Position numbers and translations under genes: made by a program. From contig JAAEST010000045.1 of assembly GCA_024229115.1 (NCBI GenBank), forward strand, positions 62,001-126,000: a stretch of 64,000 nucleotides of DNA, written 5' to 3'. Each line of letters opens with the position of its first letter. Positions within the stretch are counted from its first letter, which is position 1. Of this stretch, positions 17,836 through 26,054 are shown piece by piece. The notes under the pieces were generated by a model. The model had not been told where the DNA came from and searched no databases. It was given only the letters and a program-made list of their open reading frames with translations. This stretch comes from Oligoflexia bacterium. Lineage in GTDB: Bacteria > Bdellovibrionota > Bacteriovoracia > Bacteriovoracales > Bacteriovoracaceae.

Positions 17836-18519
17836 ATGAGTAAAAAGTATGCCCTGGTAACAGGTTCTTCTTCAGGCTTAGGCCTAGAGATCACTCAATA
17901 TTTATTAGAAGAAAACTATATCGTTTATGGCGGAAGTCGTAGAGGGACAGATATTTCTCATCCTAATTTTATTGATCTTGAACTCGATGTGACTGATGAA
18001 GAAAGTGTCGCCAATATGTTTGATGAAATAGGAAAAGATACATTCGGATTAAATTTGATTGTTAATAATGCCGGTATCTTTGAAATGGGAAGTGTGAATG
18101 AAACAGATTCTGAAATGTTTAACGATCATCTTCAAACTAATGTGCTTGGATGCTTTCATATTTTAAAACATAGTTATGATTTTCTAATTGAAAATAAAAC
18201 ACATGTGATTAGCATTTCTTCGATTGCTTCAAAAAGAGGTTTTCCTAATGTTGCCGCTTACTGTGCTTCAAAGTTTGGATTAAATGGTCTGATTGAGAGT
18301 ACGAGAGAAGAGTGGAAAAGCTTAGGAATTAAATTCTCAACACTCATGCCCGGTGCGATAGATACTCCGATCTGGGAATCTATTTCAGATGACTTCGAAA
18401 GAAGTAAAATGCTCGATCCTGAAGACTTTATTCATGTTTTTGATATGGTGGTTAAAGCTCCTATTGATATGCAATTTCCAGAAGTCAGGTTTCTTCATCG
18501 AAGTGGGGCCATTGAGTGA
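17836..18519 (+). CDS. Short-chain dehydrogenase/reductase
   Basis: A 227-aa classical SDR. The NAD(P)-binding motif TGSSSGLG lies near residues 9-16, NNAG near residue 75, the catalytic Ser in SISSIAS, and the YxxxK pair as YCASK near residue 145. The segment PGAIDTPIW after the active site is also typical. The substrate is not predictable. The start is ATG 17836 with TGGAGG 5 bp upstream; an in-frame TTG at 17824 overlaps that ribosome site and is rejected. The stop overlaps the start of the next gene (GTGA), indicating translational coupling to a small membrane protein. Confidence 0.9.
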   Translation: MSKKYALVTGSSSGLGLEITQYLLEENYIVYGGSRRGTDISHPNFIDLELDVTDEESVANMFDEIGKDTFGLNLIVNNAGIFEMGSVNETDSEMFNDHLQTNVLGCFHILKHSYDFLIENKTHVISISSIASKRGFPNVAAYCASKFGLNGLIESTREEWKSLGIKFSTLMPGAIDTPIWESISDDFERSKMLDPEDFIHVFDMVVKAPIDMQFPEVRFLHRSGAIE

Positions 18520-18995
18520 GTAGCTTAAGGCCTTTCTATCTATGGTCTCTTTGCCCAATTCTCTTTCTATTAGGAGTTCTCTCATTTGTTAAAGTGATTC
18601 CTCCAATCGTGATTCTTGCCACTTTAGTAGGCTATATGTGGCCGCTTGTTTTTCTTACTCCGGGAGCGAGGGAAAAGTTTGTGGGACGACGTTATAAATT
18701 TTCTGTTATCGGTTTAAGCTTTAAATATTATCTTCAATGGTCAAAGAGTCTAGGTGAGTTGAAGGCTCGTTATGTATTTCCATTACTTTTTATTTTAATT
18801 CTTTCTGGGATTATGATGAGCCCATGGCCATTACTAGGGCTTCTAGGAATTATTATCTTCCATTTTTGGTGTCAGTTTATTCTTCTTCCGAAATTTGACT
18901 TAGATGTTGGTAAAATTCCTGAAGAGAGCGTGAACGAAGAAAGAGACTTCTTAGCTCAGGACCACGTTGAAAGTCATCATACAGATATCGACTAA
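18516..18995 (+). CDS. Small polytopic membrane protein, unknown function
   Basis: 159 aa, starting at GTG 18516, which shares GTGA with the stop of the SDR gene. Four hydrophobic segments can be seen: two near the N-terminus (YLWSLCPILFLLGVLSF and PPIVILATLVGYMWPLVF) and two after a basic loop (FPLLFILILSGIMM and LLGLLGIIIFHFWCQFIL). The tail is acidic and ends HVESHHTDID. The last 119 bp overlap the 3' end of the convergent Dus gene, an unusually long antisense coding overlap. No family is recognised; coupling to the SDR suggests a shared lipid or small-molecule pathway, as inference only. Confidence 0.75.
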   Translation: MSSLRPFYLWSLCPILFLLGVLSFVKVIPPIVILATLVGYMWPLVFLTPGAREKFVGRRYKFSVIGLSFKYYLQWSKSLGELKARYVFPLLFILILSGIMMSPWPLLGLLGIIIFHFWCQFILLPKFDLDVGKIPEESVNEERDFLAQDHVESHHTDID

Positions 18996-19881
18996 AGGCT
19001 TTAAATCTTCTTAGTAGAGCATCCTCTTTAATTCCTCTTTTCATATAATGTTTTTCAAGAGTGTAAAAATAGAGATCGAGATTATTCTTTCTTAGGCGAA
19101 GAAGATCTTCTTTATCGAGACTTTCTAAGCGATTGATATTTTCTTTATAGATACTGGCCAGCCATGGCGTCTTAAGTGCACCTCTTCCGAGCATAACTCC
19201 ATGACATCCTGTTTGATCAAAAATATTTTTGATATCGATTGGCTCCCAAATATCTCCGTTACCAATAATAGGAAGGTTTGAATTTTGAACAGCTTTTTCG
19301 ATATAGTCCCAATTGGCCCTTCCATCATACATTTGATCTCTCGTTCTTCCGTGGAGAGTAATAGCTTCAGCACCTTCATCTTCAAATAGTTTTAAAAGAT
19401 CGAGAAAATTCTTATCATCTCGGTAGCCAATCCTAATTTTTACTGTAAATAGTCCTTCAAAATTATCTCGAATAGTTTTAAGTATTTCTCTCAAGGCAGG
19501 AAGATCACTTAAGAGATAAGCCCCACCTTTGTGGCTATTCACTTTTTTGCTTGGACATCCTAAGTTCAAATCAAGATAGTCAAAACCTAGTTCTTTAATT
19601 TTATCTATATGTTCTTTTGTTCGCGCCCTATGGGACGTGAGAATCTGAAATCCTGTTTTCTTTCTTAAGGATGAATTCGAATTAACTTTCTCGCCAAAGT
19701 GATCAGTGATCTTTTTATTTTGATACATTCCTGTTGAAGGAATTCTCAAAAAGTCAGTAAAGTAGTGATCCCATTCAGGAAATGCTTCATTGAGTGCCAA
19801 ACGATAAGGCTCATCGGTAATGCCCTCCATTGGGGCAAAAAGTAGGCTTCCTTTAGGTATTCTTTCAGTAAAACGAGACAT
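18877..19881 (-). CDS. tRNA-dihydrouridine synthase, DusC-like
   Basis: A 334-aa FMN enzyme that reduces a specific uridine in tRNA to dihydrouridine. The TIM-barrel signatures are present: FAPMEGITDEPYR at the N-terminus, DLNLGCPSKKVN with the catalytic Cys near residue 108, KIRIGYRD, LHGRTRDQMY, NGDIW and MLGRGALKTPW. The APMEG start and the NGDIW motif resemble DusC more than DusA or DusB, but the subgroup is a judgement from memory. A C-terminal helical domain follows as usual. No strong ribosome site precedes ATG 19881 (AAGGG lies 10 bp away). Its 3' end overlaps the membrane-protein gene by 119 bp. Confidence 0.9.
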   Translation of the reverse strand: MSRFTERIPKGSLLFAPMEGITDEPYRLALNEAFPEWDHYFTDFLRIPSTGMYQNKKITDHFGEKVNSNSSLRKKTGFQILTSHRARTKEHIDKIKELGFDYLDLNLGCPSKKVNSHKGGAYLLSDLPALREILKTIRDNFEGLFTVKIRIGYRDDKNFLDLLKLFEDEGAEAITLHGRTRDQMYDGRANWDYIEKAVQNSNLPIIGNGDIWEPIDIKNIFDQTGCHGVMLGRGALKTPWLASIYKENINRLESLDKEDLLRLRKNNLDLYFYTLEKHYMKRGIKEDALLRRFKAFSRYLYDDFQRGPELRSLFLRSRSLQEFYQHLSQISEEE

Positions 19882-19969
19882 TGTGCTTTAACCCTTGTGG
19901 GCCTTAATATAAGACGTAGAGCATCAAATCGTCTAGTCTAAGTTGTGAAGAATGTGATAAAGATCATTC

Positions 19970-20356
19970 ATGCTAATTCCTGTTTCAGTTGTTATTCCTA
20001 TATATAAAGAAGGTGAAGATATTTTTCTTTGGATGCAAAAGCGTGAAGAAGAAGGACATCTTGACCAGAAATGGGAATTCCCTGGAGGGAAGTGGGAGAA
20101 GAACGAGCTTCCAGAAGATTGTGCTAAAAGAGAGCTTCAAGAGGAAACTGGTGTGAAGGCCCAGAAGGTTGAGTTTCTAAGGGCCTACCCATTTGAGTAT
20201 AGTGATCGATCAGTTAGCCTCTTTGCCCATGTTTTTTATTGCAACAAAGAGACATTTAAAACTGGAAGTTGGTTTCATTTGAATGAAGTTAATTTAAATG
20301 ATATTCCAGAAGCTAATATTGAAATGATTGGTGATTTAAAAAAGTATTTTTATTAA
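19970..20356 (+). CDS. Nudix (MutT-like) hydrolase
   Basis: A compact 128-aa Nudix enzyme. The Nudix box is perfect: G-x5-E-x7-R-E-x-x-E-E-x-G-x, read as GKWEKNE then LPEDCAK then RELQEETGV (about residues 40-62). WEFPGGK precedes it, as in MutT-type 8-oxo-dGTP diphosphatases. The size and the C-terminal ending also fit MutT. Housekeeping removal of oxidised nucleotides is the likeliest role; the base-excision enzyme MutY is encoded at 40235 but not linked. ATG 19970 lies 88 bp from the divergent Dus gene. The next gene begins 11 bp downstream. Confidence 0.9.
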   Translation: MLIPVSVVIPIYKEGEDIFLWMQKREEEGHLDQKWEFPGGKWEKNELPEDCAKRELQEETGVKAQKVEFLRAYPFEYSDRSVSLFAHVFYCNKETFKTGSWFHLNEVNLNDIPEANIEMIGDLKKYFY

Positions 20357-20366
20357 TAGGTGAGCC

Positions 20367-21128
20367 TTGTTTTCTAACGTTATTCAATTCTATTTATTAA
20401 CACTTTCACTTGGACTTGGTTTCTTTTGCTATCTTGCAAATACAAAGGAAACTGGAGCGGGCTTCATCAGAGTGGTGATGAGTCTTTGTGCTGTTAGTAC
20501 AGGGATTGCTCTCGCTTTTCACCTCGTGAATGTTGGCTCAATCACTTTAGAAACGATTCTCTATGCCGTTTCATTTATTTCCTTTGTGCTTGTTTATTTA
20601 AAGCACGAAGATAAGAAGTCGAAGGCCATGTGGTTTCTCTATGGCTTAAGTAATCTTTGCTTATTAGGCGGCTTCTATCTCTTTATGAATAAAGATCTTG
20701 TGAATACGCTCTTCGCTTATGCCACGACTGGTTTTGTTGGTAGTGTGACGTACGCCATGGTCATGGGCCATTGGTATCTTGTGACTCCAAAGCTTAGTGA
20801 GAAGCCGCTTAAGATTGCGACTCTCTTTATCTGGGCGACAATCCTTATAAAGTTAGCTTGGACTGGTTATGAGTATTATCAAAATATGGACATGTTTGAG
20901 CAGGGAACGACTAAAGGTGCTGGCTACATGTTTAATTGGGTGATGTTGACTATGCGTGTCGGCTGGGTGTATTTAGGTGTAGGAATCATGAGCATTTTTG
21001 GTTGGAGATTGGTGAAGATGAGATCAATCCAGTCAGCCACTGGTATCTTTTATGCCATGACTTTCTTTGTTTTTGGAGGAGAGCTTTTTAGCATTTACTT
21101 CTTCTTTAAATATGGACTTTACCTATGA
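20367..21128 (+). CDS. Polytopic membrane protein, unknown function
   Basis: 253 aa with about seven hydrophobic helices spread across the whole length, for example FYLLTLSLGLGFFCYL, LETILYAVSFISFVLVYL and IFYAMTFFVFGGELFSIYFF. A conserved-looking AMVMGHWYLV lies in the middle; the His there, and another in AFHLVN, could bind heme or metal, but this is speculation. The start is TTG 20367 with AGGTGA just upstream. It overlaps the next gene by 4 bp (ATGA), so it is probably co-translated with a zinc-ribbon membrane protein. No named family is recognised. Confidence 0.8.
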   Translation: MFSNVIQFYLLTLSLGLGFFCYLANTKETGAGFIRVVMSLCAVSTGIALAFHLVNVGSITLETILYAVSFISFVLVYLKHEDKKSKAMWFLYGLSNLCLLGGFYLFMNKDLVNTLFAYATTGFVGSVTYAMVMGHWYLVTPKLSEKPLKIATLFIWATILIKLAWTGYEYYQNMDMFEQGTTKGAGYMFNWVMLTMRVGWVYLGVGIMSIFGWRLVKMRSIQSATGIFYAMTFFVFGGELFSIYFFFKYGLYL

Positions 21129-21577
21129 TGGAAATAACTTTTACTTGTCCTGAATGTGGTTCAGGAATTCATGTGAAGCCAAGTGTAGAAGCAACAGTTG
21201 CTCAGTGTGATGTTTGTTCCCATAAGCTTCCAGTAAAGTTTAATAAAGATCATGAACAAGGAATTGTAAAAGATTGTCCTTGTTGTGAGAGAAAAGATTT
21301 TTATAAGCAAAAAGACTTCAACCGTAAGATCGGAGTTGTTCTTTTTGTGATAGCGGCTATCTTAAGTATTTGGACCTATGGGATAAGTTTTATTGTCCTT
21401 TACTTATTTGACCTAATTCTTTACAAGATTTTGGGTGACGTGGTTGCTTGTTATAAGTGTAATACGTTATTTAGAAAAGTTAGTAATATCAGTGAGATAC
21501 ATGGCTTTGATCACGAAATGAATGACAGGATCGTTTATTCGGACCATGATTTTCAGGGACAAGCTCCAACTCACTAA
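21125..21577 (+). CDS. Zinc-ribbon membrane protein
   Basis: 150 aa. Three to four Cys pairs are visible: CPECG near residue 8, CDVC near 28, CPCC near 53 and CYKC near 112. The first two pairs form a classic zinc ribbon. Between the third and fourth lie two hydrophobic helices (VVLFVIAAILSIWTYG and FIVLYLFDLILYKIL), so the Cys pairs flank a membrane hairpin. This arrangement recalls small zinc-ribbon membrane proteins of unknown role and domains of PqiA/YebS. ATG 21125 shares ATGA with the preceding stop codon. The function is not known. Confidence 0.8.
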   Translation: MMEITFTCPECGSGIHVKPSVEATVAQCDVCSHKLPVKFNKDHEQGIVKDCPCCERKDFYKQKDFNRKIGVVLFVIAAILSIWTYGISFIVLYLFDLILYKILGDVVACYKCNTLFRKVSNISEIHGFDHEMNDRIVYSDHDFQGQAPTH

Positions 21578-21707
21578 GTTATTGATTTTTCGAAAAGCAT
21601 ACGAAATATAGACAGTATTTGCGTTGCATTGTAAAATAGAGTTATAGAAGGCTGAATTAAGCTAAACGTTAAAAAGGATTTCGAATATAGAACCTCCGTC
21701 ATTCACC

Positions 21708-21740
21708 GGCCAACTTCTTAAAAGAAGGACAACTTTGGCC
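21708..21740. promoter_or_regulatory. Stem-loop in long leader of CBS/CorC gene
   Basis: GGCCAA (21708-21713) plus CTTCTT (21714-21719) can pair with AAGAAG (21722-21727) and TTGGCC (21735-21740), leaving a one-sided bulge of GACAACT. It lies 44 bp upstream of the start codon within a 206-bp gene-free leader. This could be a structured 5' UTR element; no known riboswitch is recognised. Confidence 0.35.
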
Positions 21741-21783
21741 ACCCTTACCTTAAAATTTTTAAAACTAAACAGGATGTATTTTC

Positions 21784-23169
21784 ATGCCAGCTAATCTTCC
21801 TGTGTCTTATTTAGAGATCTTTTCTTTGCTCTCTTGTTTTATTCTTTCTGGATTCTTCTCAGGTTCGGAAGCTGTTCTTATGTCTCTTGGAGTCGATAGA
21901 GCTCAGCAGTTAATTGAAGAAGGTGGACGTCGTTCTAAAGCGATGATGTTCATGGTTGAAAGACCAAATGAATTATTAGCGACAATCCTTGTTGGTAATA
22001 ACGTTGTAAATATTTTAGCTGCTTCATTAACGACAACAATTACAACGAGAATTGTTCAAAGTGATGCCATTGGTATTTCTACTGGTTTAACAACTCTTGT
22101 AATTCTTTTCTTTGGGGAAATTATTCCTAAAACTTTTGCGAGAACTCATGCAGAGAAACTTTCTGTTTTTATTATCTGGGTTCTTAGAGCGAAGTATTAC
22201 ATCATGTTCCCTATTATCAAGGGAATGGTTTATATCATTAAGGCCATTCTTGGAGATAGTGCAGAGTTATCGGGAAGGCTCGTTACTAAGAATGATATTG
22301 AATATATGATTAGTAAGGCGGAGCAAGATCAGTCGATGGACTCAAAACAAATTGATCTTTTAAACTCTATTCTTGAATTCCCAACGATTAAAGTTAAGGA
22401 CATTATGATTCCTCGACTTGAAGTTAAGTATGTACAAGACAAGTGGTCATTCCAAGATATTATTAAGTTTGTAAAAGAAGATGGTTATTCTCGTTATCCT
22501 GTTTGTGATGGAGAGCTTGAAAATACAATTGGTTTTATGCACGTAAAAGACCTTGCTTTTGTAAGGGGTGCTGAAAAAGGTAGTTTTGATATTCAACCTT
22601 TACTTAAGGAACCATTCTTTGTTTATGAGCATATGAAAATTCAAGCGGTCTTTGATTATATGAACCGTAAAAAGAATCACCTTGCTCTAGTAAAAGATGA
22701 AAACGGTGTTGTCGTAGGTATTGTGACTCTTGAAGATATCGTAGAAGAAATTTTAGGTGAGATTCAGGATGAGCACGATGAAGATGAGCTAGCAGCAGCA
22801 GCTAATGGTGAAGAGGCTGATCTTGGAGAAGGTATTTTTATTGAAGGCTCTATGTCTCTTAGAGATTTATATAATGAATACGATATTAAAATTCCTCTGA
22901 ACGATAACTACTCAACTGTTGCGGGATTTATTCTTGATATGCTTGGGAACACTTTTCCAGAGCAAGGACAAATGATTGTTTGGGAAGGCTTTAGTTTTGA
23001 ACTCGTTTCGGTTGAAGATTATGAAATCAAAGAAGTTAAAGTTAAAGACCTTGATGGTGAAAAACACCTTTACTCAAAGAACGGTTCTTCAGAAAAAGAT
23101 AGCGAAAGTCATGAGAAGAATGACGGAATCGATACAAGCTTAACGGCAGATTTCAATAGCTCAAAGTAG
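21784..23169 (+). CDS. CNNM/CBS/CorC-domain membrane protein (HlyC/CorC family)
   Basis: 461 aa with the standard three-part layout. A CNNM (DUF21) membrane domain of about three helices carries FSGSEAVLMSL and FGEIIPKTFAR. A pair of CBS domains (about residues 215-335) includes MIPRLEVKYV and VVGIVTLEDIVEEILGEI. A C-terminal CorC/HlyC small domain begins near FIEGSMSLRDLYNEY. Relatives act in Mg2+ or Co2+ homeostasis and export and sense adenine nucleotides through the CBS pair. The protein ends in a charged Ser/Glu tail. A long 206-bp leader with a possible stem-loop precedes it, and a shared terminator hairpin follows. Confidence 0.92.
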   Translation: MPANLPVSYLEIFSLLSCFILSGFFSGSEAVLMSLGVDRAQQLIEEGGRRSKAMMFMVERPNELLATILVGNNVVNILAASLTTTITTRIVQSDAIGISTGLTTLVILFFGEIIPKTFARTHAEKLSVFIIWVLRAKYYIMFPIIKGMVYIIKAILGDSAELSGRLVTKNDIEYMISKAEQDQSMDSKQIDLLNSILEFPTIKVKDIMIPRLEVKYVQDKWSFQDIIKFVKEDGYSRYPVCDGELENTIGFMHVKDLAFVRGAEKGSFDIQPLLKEPFFVYEHMKIQAVFDYMNRKKNHLALVKDENGVVVGIVTLEDIVEEILGEIQDEHDEDELAAAANGEEADLGEGIFIEGSMSLRDLYNEYDIKIPLNDNYSTVAGFILDMLGNTFPEQGQMIVWEGFSFELVSVEDYEIKEVKVKDLDGEKHLYSKNGSSEKDSESHEKNDGIDTSLTADFNSSK

Positions 23170-23192
23170 TGCTTTTTTAGATTGCACTACTT
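23164..23192. terminator. Bidirectional terminator between convergent genes
   Basis: AAGTAGTGC (23164-23172) and GCACTACTT (23184-23192) form a 9-bp perfect stem with an 11-nt T-rich loop. The stem spans the stop codons of both convergent genes (CorC-type protein and ferredoxin), so one structure probably serves both transcripts. Confidence 0.6.
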
Positions 23193-23540
23193 GAGATTCG
23201 CGAACTTTACGTCCCCTTCACCCTTAATTTTGGCACGACATGAGAGTCTGATAGATTTATCTGAGAAAAATTCTTCACCAAATTTTTCAATATAGGGATC
23301 AGAAATATGGCTAATTGTATCTCTTTCAATGGCCGAAGGGCTCGATAAATTTTCTTCACCTTCGATGACTAAAATACGACAAGAGCCACAAGAGCCCGCT
23401 AAACAGCCATGTGGGAGCTCTTGACCAGCGTCATCAGCACAGTCATAGAGAGTCGCGTGCTCTTTTCCTTCAAATTCAGCTTCAGTTTTGCCGGTTATTT
23501 GACCAGCGTCATTTAGTTCCATTAGTGACACAGTGGGCAT
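23187..23540 (-). CDS. Plant-type 2Fe-2S ferredoxin
   Basis: 117 aa with the [2Fe-2S] motif C-x4-C-x2-C, seen as CLAGSCGSC near residues 45-53, and a fourth Cys in RLSCRAK near residue 99. The spacing between the motif and the last Cys is longer than in photosynthetic ferredoxins and resembles the Isc/adrenodoxin-like or FeS domains of oxygenase reductases. It would carry single electrons to an unidentified partner. AAGGA lies 10 bp before ATG 23540. The neighbours are a CorC-type protein (convergent) and leucine dehydrogenase (divergent); neither obviously uses it. Confidence 0.85.
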   Translation of the reverse strand: MPTVSLMELNDAGQITGKTEAEFEGKEHATLYDCADDAGQELPHGCLAGSCGSCRILVIEGEENLSSPSAIERDTISHISDPYIEKFGEEFFSDKSIRLSCRAKIKGEGDVKFANLK

Positions 23541-23553
23541 ACAGATTTCGTCC

Positions 23554-23582
23554 TTGATTACTTAATTTAAGCTAATTTTAAA
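23554..23582 (+). promoter_or_regulatory. Possible sigma-70 promoter of leucine dehydrogenase
   Basis: TTGATT (23554-23559) and TTTAAA (23577-23582) are spaced by 17 bp, 45 bp upstream of the start codon of the leucine dehydrogenase gene. Each box matches consensus at four of six positions. Confidence 0.4.
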
Positions 23583-23627
23583 TCAAACTAGAGCTCATGT
23601 CTTTAGATATTCCTCAAAGGAGATTAT

Positions 23628-24734
23628 ATGTTAACTTTTGATAGACTTTATTCTGAAGGACACGAAGAAGTTGTTTTCTTTAGTGACCCTTCTTGTAACC
23701 TAAAAGCTATCGTTGCTATTCACGATACAACTTTAGGTCCAGCTTTAGGTGGAACAAGAATGTGGCCATACGCAAGCATTGACGATGCTGTTGAAGATGT
23801 TCTTCGTTTATCAAAAGGTATGACTTATAAAGCGGCAGTATCTGGACTTAACCTTGGTGGTGGTAAAGCAGTTATCATTGGTGATCCAAAAGAAGATAAG
23901 TCGGAAGCTCTTTTTCGTTCTTACGGTAGATACTTAGAGTCTCTTAACGGGCGTTACATCACAGCTGAAGATGTGAACATCGGTGTAGAAGATATTGAAC
24001 ACGTATTCACTGAAACTTCTAACGTAGTTGGTGTTGCTAAGATTCATGGTGGATCAGGTAACCCTTCTCCATACACAGCACGTGGTGTTTTCAAAGGTAT
24101 CGAAGCAAGTTGTAATAAAGTTTACGGAGACCGTTCGGTAAAAGGTAAAGTTGTAGCTCTTCAAGGTGCTGGTTCAGTTGGTAGAAACTTAGGTTCTTAC
24201 CTTGAGAAAGCTGGTGCAAAAGTTCTTTTCACTGATATCAATGAAACAAATATTGAACTATTTAAAGAAAAAGTTCCAACATCAGAATTTGTAGGTGTTG
24301 ATGATATTTATGATGTTAATTGTGACATCTATGCTCCATGTGCATTAGGTGCAACTGTTAATGATAAAACAATCGATAGACTAAAGTGTAAGATCGTAGC
24401 TGGTGCAGCTAACAACCAATTAGCTGAATCAAGACACGGTGATATCCTTAAAGAAAAAGGAATTCTTTACGCCCCAGATTACCTAATCAATGCTGGTGGT
24501 TTAATGAACGTTTCTATTGAATTTGAAGGTTGGTCAGATGAGAAGGCAATCAGAATGGTTGATTCAATCTACGATACAACGATGAAAATTTTCAAACTTT
24601 CTGATGAAGAAAATGTAGCAGTTCACAAAGCAACAGATATGCTTGCTGAAAAGAGAATTGAATCTATCAGAAACTTAAAAGGCGGGTATTTAGGTAACCT
24701 TCGCCACAGATTCCCTGGTCGTAAGGTTAGGTAA
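23628..24734 (+). CDS. Leucine (branched-chain amino acid) dehydrogenase
   Basis: A 368-aa Glu/Leu/Phe/Val dehydrogenase. It deaminates leucine, isoleucine or valine to the 2-oxoacids with NAD+. The N-terminal substrate domain carries ALGGTRMWPY and the catalytic Lys in GGGKAVI near residue 80. The Rossmann domain has GAGSVGRNLG near residue 180. The length fits leucine dehydrogenase (about 365 aa) rather than glutamate dehydrogenase (about 420-450). A perfect AAGGAGA site precedes ATG 23628, and codon choice looks optimised, suggesting strong expression. The fused 2-oxoacid dehydrogenase E1 at 26055 would take the product onward. Confidence 0.93.
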   Translation: MLTFDRLYSEGHEEVVFFSDPSCNLKAIVAIHDTTLGPALGGTRMWPYASIDDAVEDVLRLSKGMTYKAAVSGLNLGGGKAVIIGDPKEDKSEALFRSYGRYLESLNGRYITAEDVNIGVEDIEHVFTETSNVVGVAKIHGGSGNPSPYTARGVFKGIEASCNKVYGDRSVKGKVVALQGAGSVGRNLGSYLEKAGAKVLFTDINETNIELFKEKVPTSEFVGVDDIYDVNCDIYAPCALGATVNDKTIDRLKCKIVAGAANNQLAESRHGDILKEKGILYAPDYLINAGGLMNVSIEFEGWSDEKAIRMVDSIYDTTMKIFKLSDEENVAVHKATDMLAEKRIESIRNLKGGYLGNLRHRFPGRKVR

Positions 24735-24754
24735 TCGGCAAAATTTGCCTACCT
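24729..24754 (+). terminator. Hairpin after leucine dehydrogenase, possible terminator
   Basis: AGGTA and GGCAAA pair with TTTGCC and TACCT, with the triplet ATC bulged on the left arm. The structure starts in the last codons of the dehydrogenase gene. No T-run follows, so termination is uncertain. Confidence 0.35.
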
Positions 24755-24821
24755 CTCCTTAAGAGTTCGGGCAAATGGTGCTCTCTTACATTCAAGTAGC
24801 TAAAAAAAGTACAATAGAGGG

Positions 24822-25934
24822 GTGAAATTAATATCTTTTATTACATTTCTCCTCTCTATTTTTTTGTTCACTGAGCAAGCATACGGACTCATTTCATTTG
24901 AAGATGGTGTTTTTCCTGAACTTGGTGTTTCAGGCCGTGCCCTCGCTATGGGGAATGCTTATATTTCAAAAGTAGATGATAGTGCAGCAGTATTCTATAA
25001 CCCAGCCGGGCTAGGAACTGTACGATATCCACACCTTCACATTTCTAATATTCATCTTGAAGTGAATAAAGACTGGGTTGATCTAGGAACAGGGGGAACT
25101 CTCTCTAATGCTGGTGGAAACTTTATGAAAGGTTTCAAGGTTGATGGCACAAGACAACTCCTAAAAGATTCTCCAGGAAAGTTTGCTCACTCTCGTTTTC
25201 AAATCATGCCTAACTTCACGGCCAGATATATTTCCTTTGGTTATCTTTTTTCAAAACAAGCAAGAGGATATTTAGGTGAGGCGACAACTGATCTCTTTCA
25301 ATATGCAGATAGAAGAGACCATGGTCCCTATGCTGCTTTAAACCTTTCAATCTTTGGGGGAATTTTCAAAGTAGGTGCTTCTGTTATTTATCTCAATAGA
25401 AAAGAAGCTTTTGGAGAAGGTGATAGAAATACAACAATCACTTTAGATGATAGTGATTATAATTCTGGTAGTGCGACTATTTTTACAACAGGGGCAAAAC
25501 TAACTTTGCCTGTTGCTGCACTTCCAACTTTTTCAATTAAGATTAATAACTCAGCTTCGCAAGAGTTTAAGCAATCAAGTGGTTCAGCAGCTGCACCTGA
25601 TAAAATTAAACCCTCCGTAGATCTTGGTTTTTCACTTACACCTCAAGTTGGAAAAGTTGTAAGAACTCACTTAGAAGTTAATTACAAAGACTCGACTCAA
25701 AAGCATTCAGATGTTGGTAGTGCACGTCGTGTTGCCTTTGGAATGGAAGTCGATATCGCTCGTCGTTTCTTTGTACGAGCTGGTTATGGTGATGGTTTTG
25801 GTTCTGGTGGAATTGGCATTCGTACCAAGAAATTAGAGTTTGACCTCACGACCTATGCAGTTGATACCACAACGAGTCAATTTAGAGGAAAAGAAGATCG
25901 TCGCTTCTCATTGACTCTCTCAAGTGGATTCTAA
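24822..25934 (+). CDS. Outer-membrane beta-barrel protein, PorV/FadL-like N-terminus
   Basis: 370 aa with a signal peptide (FITFLLSIFLFTEQAYG). Just after cleavage it has GRALAMGNAYIS then DDSAAVFYNPAGL, the N-terminal hatch signature of PorV/PorQ, FadL-like and UPF0164 barrel proteins. The remainder alternates as beta strands and ends FSLTLSSGF with a terminal Phe. Such proteins move hydrophobic substrates or assist type IX-like export; which applies here is unknown. The apparent start is GTG 24822 with AGAGGG directly against it, an awkward spacing, so the exact start is uncertain. It lies between leucine dehydrogenase and the E1 fusion. Confidence 0.8.
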   Translation: MKLISFITFLLSIFLFTEQAYGLISFEDGVFPELGVSGRALAMGNAYISKVDDSAAVFYNPAGLGTVRYPHLHISNIHLEVNKDWVDLGTGGTLSNAGGNFMKGFKVDGTRQLLKDSPGKFAHSRFQIMPNFTARYISFGYLFSKQARGYLGEATTDLFQYADRRDHGPYAALNLSIFGGIFKVGASVIYLNRKEAFGEGDRNTTITLDDSDYNSGSATIFTTGAKLTLPVAALPTFSIKINNSASQEFKQSSGSAAAPDKIKPSVDLGFSLTPQVGKVVRTHLEVNYKDSTQKHSDVGSARRVAFGMEVDIARRFFVRAGYGDGFGSGGIGIRTKKLEFDLTTYAVDTTTSQFRGKEDRRFSLTLSSGF

Positions 25935-26054
25935 TAGAAATCTAATATAAGTCATTAAAATTACATCATTATTTAATGCTCCCTCTTTAGACAGAAGGCC
26001 CTCATTTATGTAATCTGTTTTCAAAAAAATTAAGGATTTACCTAAGGAAATCAT

